From Haloferacaceae archaeon (GTDB lineage: Archaea; Halobacteriota; Halobacteria; Halobacteriales; Haloferacaceae): DNA of 7,453 nt. The stretch spans positions 1-7,453 of the forward strand of contig JAHENP010000261.1 in the NCBI GenBank assembly GCA_018609965.1, in the 5' to 3' direction. The translations under genes and the position numbers were made by a program. Positions 5,697-7,453 of the stretch are shown one piece after another (the first letter of the stretch is position 1; the number at the start of each line of letters is the position of its first letter). The notes below the pieces were generated by a model that made no database searches, had not been told where the DNA came from, and saw nothing but the letters and a program-made list of their open reading frames with translations.

Positions 5697-6689
5697 GTGT
5701 CACACAACACGGAGCCGACGCCACGACCGGCACTGGGCGTCGGGTTGGCGGTCGCGGTGTTTCTGGTGGTCCAGTTGGGTGCGTTGGCGCTCGTGCCGGA
5801 CTTCTCCGAGGCGGGGTTGCAGGCGACGCCGGACCCGGCGGACCCGACGAACACGGTCGTCTACGTCGGCGCCATCCTCGTGATGACGGCGCTGATGCTC
5901 GCCGCCTTCCGCTACGGCGGTGACATCGTCGTGAAACTCGTCATCCTCGGAACCAGCGGGATGTTGTCCTGGTACGTGTTCACGGAGCTGTTGCCCGGTC
6001 CGGCTGCGATTGCCGCCGCGGCGCTCGTGCCGGTGTTGTTGTGGGTCCACCCGGAGTGGTACGTGCTCGACGCGACCGGGGCAGTGATCGGTGCCGCCGC
6101 GGCCGGCGTGTTCGGGATCAGCTTCGGTCTCCTCCCCGCGTTGCTCCTGTTGACGGTGTTGGCAGTGTACGACGCCATCTCCGTCTACCAGACGGAACAC
6201 ATGTTGGATCTCGCCTCCGGGGTGATGGATCTGAACATCCCGGTGGTGTTGGTGTTCCCGCTCACACTCGACTACTCAGTCTTCGACGACGAGGAGACGT
6301 TCGCGGACGACGACACAGAAGATCGGGCGACGGCGACCGACGGCGCCGGTGAGAGCATCGCAGACGCCACCGATGACGGAAGCCGCGGGGTGTTCTTCGT
6401 CGGCCTGGGTGACGCGGTGATGCCGACGGTGTTAGTGGCGTCGGCGGCGTTCTTCTCGCCGGCGCCGTCGCTGGGTGTGCCGTTCGTTCCGGGGTTGAAC
6501 CTCCCGGCGTTGCTCGGAATGGGCGGCACGTTCGTCGGGCTGGCGGTGCTCCTGCGGATGGTGTTCGCGGGTGAGGCACACGCCGGGTTGCCGTTGCTCA
6601 ACGGCGGCACGATCGCGGGCTACCTGCTCGGCTCTGTCGTCTCGGGTGTGTCACTCGTCACCGCGCTCGGGCTGGGGCCGTACCTGTGA
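5697..6689 (+). CDS. Presenilin-family intramembrane aspartyl protease (PSH)
   Basis: This 330-residue protein is an archaeal presenilin homologue, a membrane protease that cuts substrates within the lipid bilayer. About nine hydrophobic segments are visible. The first catalytic aspartate is in the YD motif (Y158-D159, AVYDAISVYQTEHM); the second is in GLGD (236-239, VGLGDAVMP). A PAL-like LPLL motif (298-301, AGLPLLNGG) lies in the last segment, so the active site is complete. Between the two aspartates is an acidic hydrophilic loop (about 196-228), the usual place for presenilin maturation or regulation. I prefer the GTG at 5697, encoding M-S-H-N; a TTG at 5685 is in frame four residues upstream. 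The gene follows the AT-rich island directly and its stop overlaps the next gene's start (GTGA, 6686-6689). Native substrates are unknown. Confidence 0.93.
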   Translation: MSHNTEPTPRPALGVGLAVAVFLVVQLGALALVPDFSEAGLQATPDPADPTNTVVYVGAILVMTALMLAAFRYGGDIVVKLVILGTSGMLSWYVFTELLPGPAAIAAAALVPVLLWVHPEWYVLDATGAVIGAAAAGVFGISFGLLPALLLLTVLAVYDAISVYQTEHMLDLASGVMDLNIPVVLVFPLTLDYSVFDDEETFADDDTEDRATATDGAGESIADATDDGSRGVFFVGLGDAVMPTVLVASAAFFSPAPSLGVPFVPGLNLPALLGMGGTFVGLAVLLRMVFAGEAHAGLPLLNGGTIAGYLLGSVVSGVSLVTALGLGPYL

Positions 6690-7453
6690 GCACCGCCAAC
6701 TCCCCGTTGGCGGACCCCCGGGTCCGGGGTGTCGTCGGCACCGGCGCGTTGTTCCTCGCCGTCCAACTGCTGGCGTTGGTCGTCACTCCGCGGCTCGCCG
6801 GGCGCGGCGTGAGCTACGGCGATGGCGGTGGGGCGGCGTTGGTGCCGCTCGTGCTCGGGTTGGCGCTGGGGACGGTGCTCGCGTTGGCGGTCGCTCGGTG
6901 GGGCGTCTCGCCGAACTTCCTCCGTGGGCTGACGATCCTCTCGTTGTCCGTCTCCGTCTGGTTCGTCGGGACGGCGTTTCTCGGGCCGGTCGGCGGGGTC
7001 GTTCCGGCGGCGCTGGCGGCGTTGGCGATCACCCGCTCGCGGCGGCTCGGTCTCCGAAACGCCGTCGCAGCGGTCGCGGTCGCCGGCGCCGCCGGCGTGT
7101 TCGGCGCGAGTCTCGCGCCGCGGTACGCGGTACTCGCCTTGCTCGTCGTGGCGGTGTACGACGCATACAGCGTTTACTACTCCGGCCACATGGTCGAACT
7201 CGCCGACACCAGTCTTCAACTCGACTTACCGAACGCGTTCGTCGTCTCCGAGGGCGCGACCGACACGAGCGACATCACCGTCGCGCCGGAGGCGACAGAG
7301 TCGGACGGCTCACACGCCACCCTGTTGGGCGCGGGTGACGCGTTGTTCCCGGCACTGTTGGCGGCGAGTGCACAGTCGCACACCGCGACGGTACAGATTG
7401 TCGGCGGTGGGCCGCCGCTGGGTGTCGCGCCGACGGCGGTCGGTGCCGTCGTC
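6686..7453 (+). CDS. Second presenilin-like intramembrane aspartyl protease, C-terminus outside window
   Basis: The frame opens with GTG at 6686, overlapping the previous stop by four bases, and stays open to the window end (256 residues, partial). It is a clear paralogue of the upstream gene: several Ala/Val/Leu-rich membrane segments, a YD motif at Y158-D159 (AVYDAYSVYYSGHMVEL) at the same residue number as in the first protein, an acidic loop (about 188-209), and GAGDALFP at 215-222. GAGD replaces the canonical GLGD but keeps the aspartate D218. The PAL-type motif would lie beyond base 7453 and cannot be checked. Overlapping start and stop imply translational coupling and similar amounts of both proteins. 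It may be an active protease, a partner in a heteromer, or a diverging copy. Confidence 0.88.
   Translation, partial: MSTANSPLADPRVRGVVGTGALFLAVQLLALVVTPRLAGRGVSYGDGGGAALVPLVLGLALGTVLALAVARWGVSPNFLRGLTILSLSVSVWFVGTAFLGPVGGVVPAALAALAITRSRRLGLRNAVAAVAVAGAAGVFGASLAPRYAVLALLVVAVYDAYSVYYSGHMVELADTSLQLDLPNAFVVSEGATDTSDITVAPEATESDGSHATLLGAGDALFPALLAASAQSHTATVQIVGGGPPLGVAPTAVGAVV

Noticed and set aside
5584..5883. Plus-strand 99-residue frame spanning the island edge
   Set aside because: It starts at TTG, turns into an Arg-rich out-of-frame reading of the presenilin gene, and shows no domain.
6571..7338. Plus-strand 255-residue Arg-rich frame, and minus-strand 6620-7219
   Set aside because: Both are shadows of the two presenilin genes, which have YD and GxGD motifs in their own frames.

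Overview
The window looks like chromosomal DNA of a halophilic archaeon (class Halobacteria). The evidence is high G+C with C/G-ending codons, strongly acidic soluble proteins, TTTAAG-type TATA boxes about 25-30 bases ahead of leaderless starts, a tRNA without an encoded CCA, and gene families typical of haloarchaea. I cannot name the genus.

Left part (1-2358): on the minus strand lies the N-terminal two thirds of a large FAD plus iron-sulfur oxidoreductase of the D-lactate/glycolate dehydrogenase type; its C-terminus is beyond base 1. Divergent from it is a 100-residue PRC-barrel protein, a candidate haloarchaeal cell-division protein of the CdpB type. A gene-free convergent spacer (2359-2717) with hairpins and a small repeat cluster separates it from the next gene.

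Middle (2718-4414): a minus-strand TrkA-N/DHH/DHHA1 fusion protein, related to NrnA/RecJ-type phosphoesterases but with altered metal-site motifs, and, divergent from it, tRNA-Lys(CTT) with its own promoter.

Island (about 4415-5675): composition changes abruptly after the tRNA to AT-rich DNA. It holds a two-gene cassette, a 238-residue membrane protein with an N-terminal charged helix and a 43-residue protein, and then ends just ahead of a GC-rich gene. A degenerate copy of the tRNA 3' end marks the right edge and an inverted copy of the T-arm lies just inside the left edge. I read this as an integrated element or its remnant at a tRNA gene. No integrase is present.

Right part (5697-7453): two adjacent presenilin-type intramembrane aspartyl protease genes overlapping by 4 bases. 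The first is complete with YD, GLGD and a LPLL (PAL-like) motif. The second keeps YD but has GAGD and runs off the window. The most interesting points are this tandem presenilin pair, the small cargo cassette at the tRNA, and the PRC-barrel/DHH neighbourhood.
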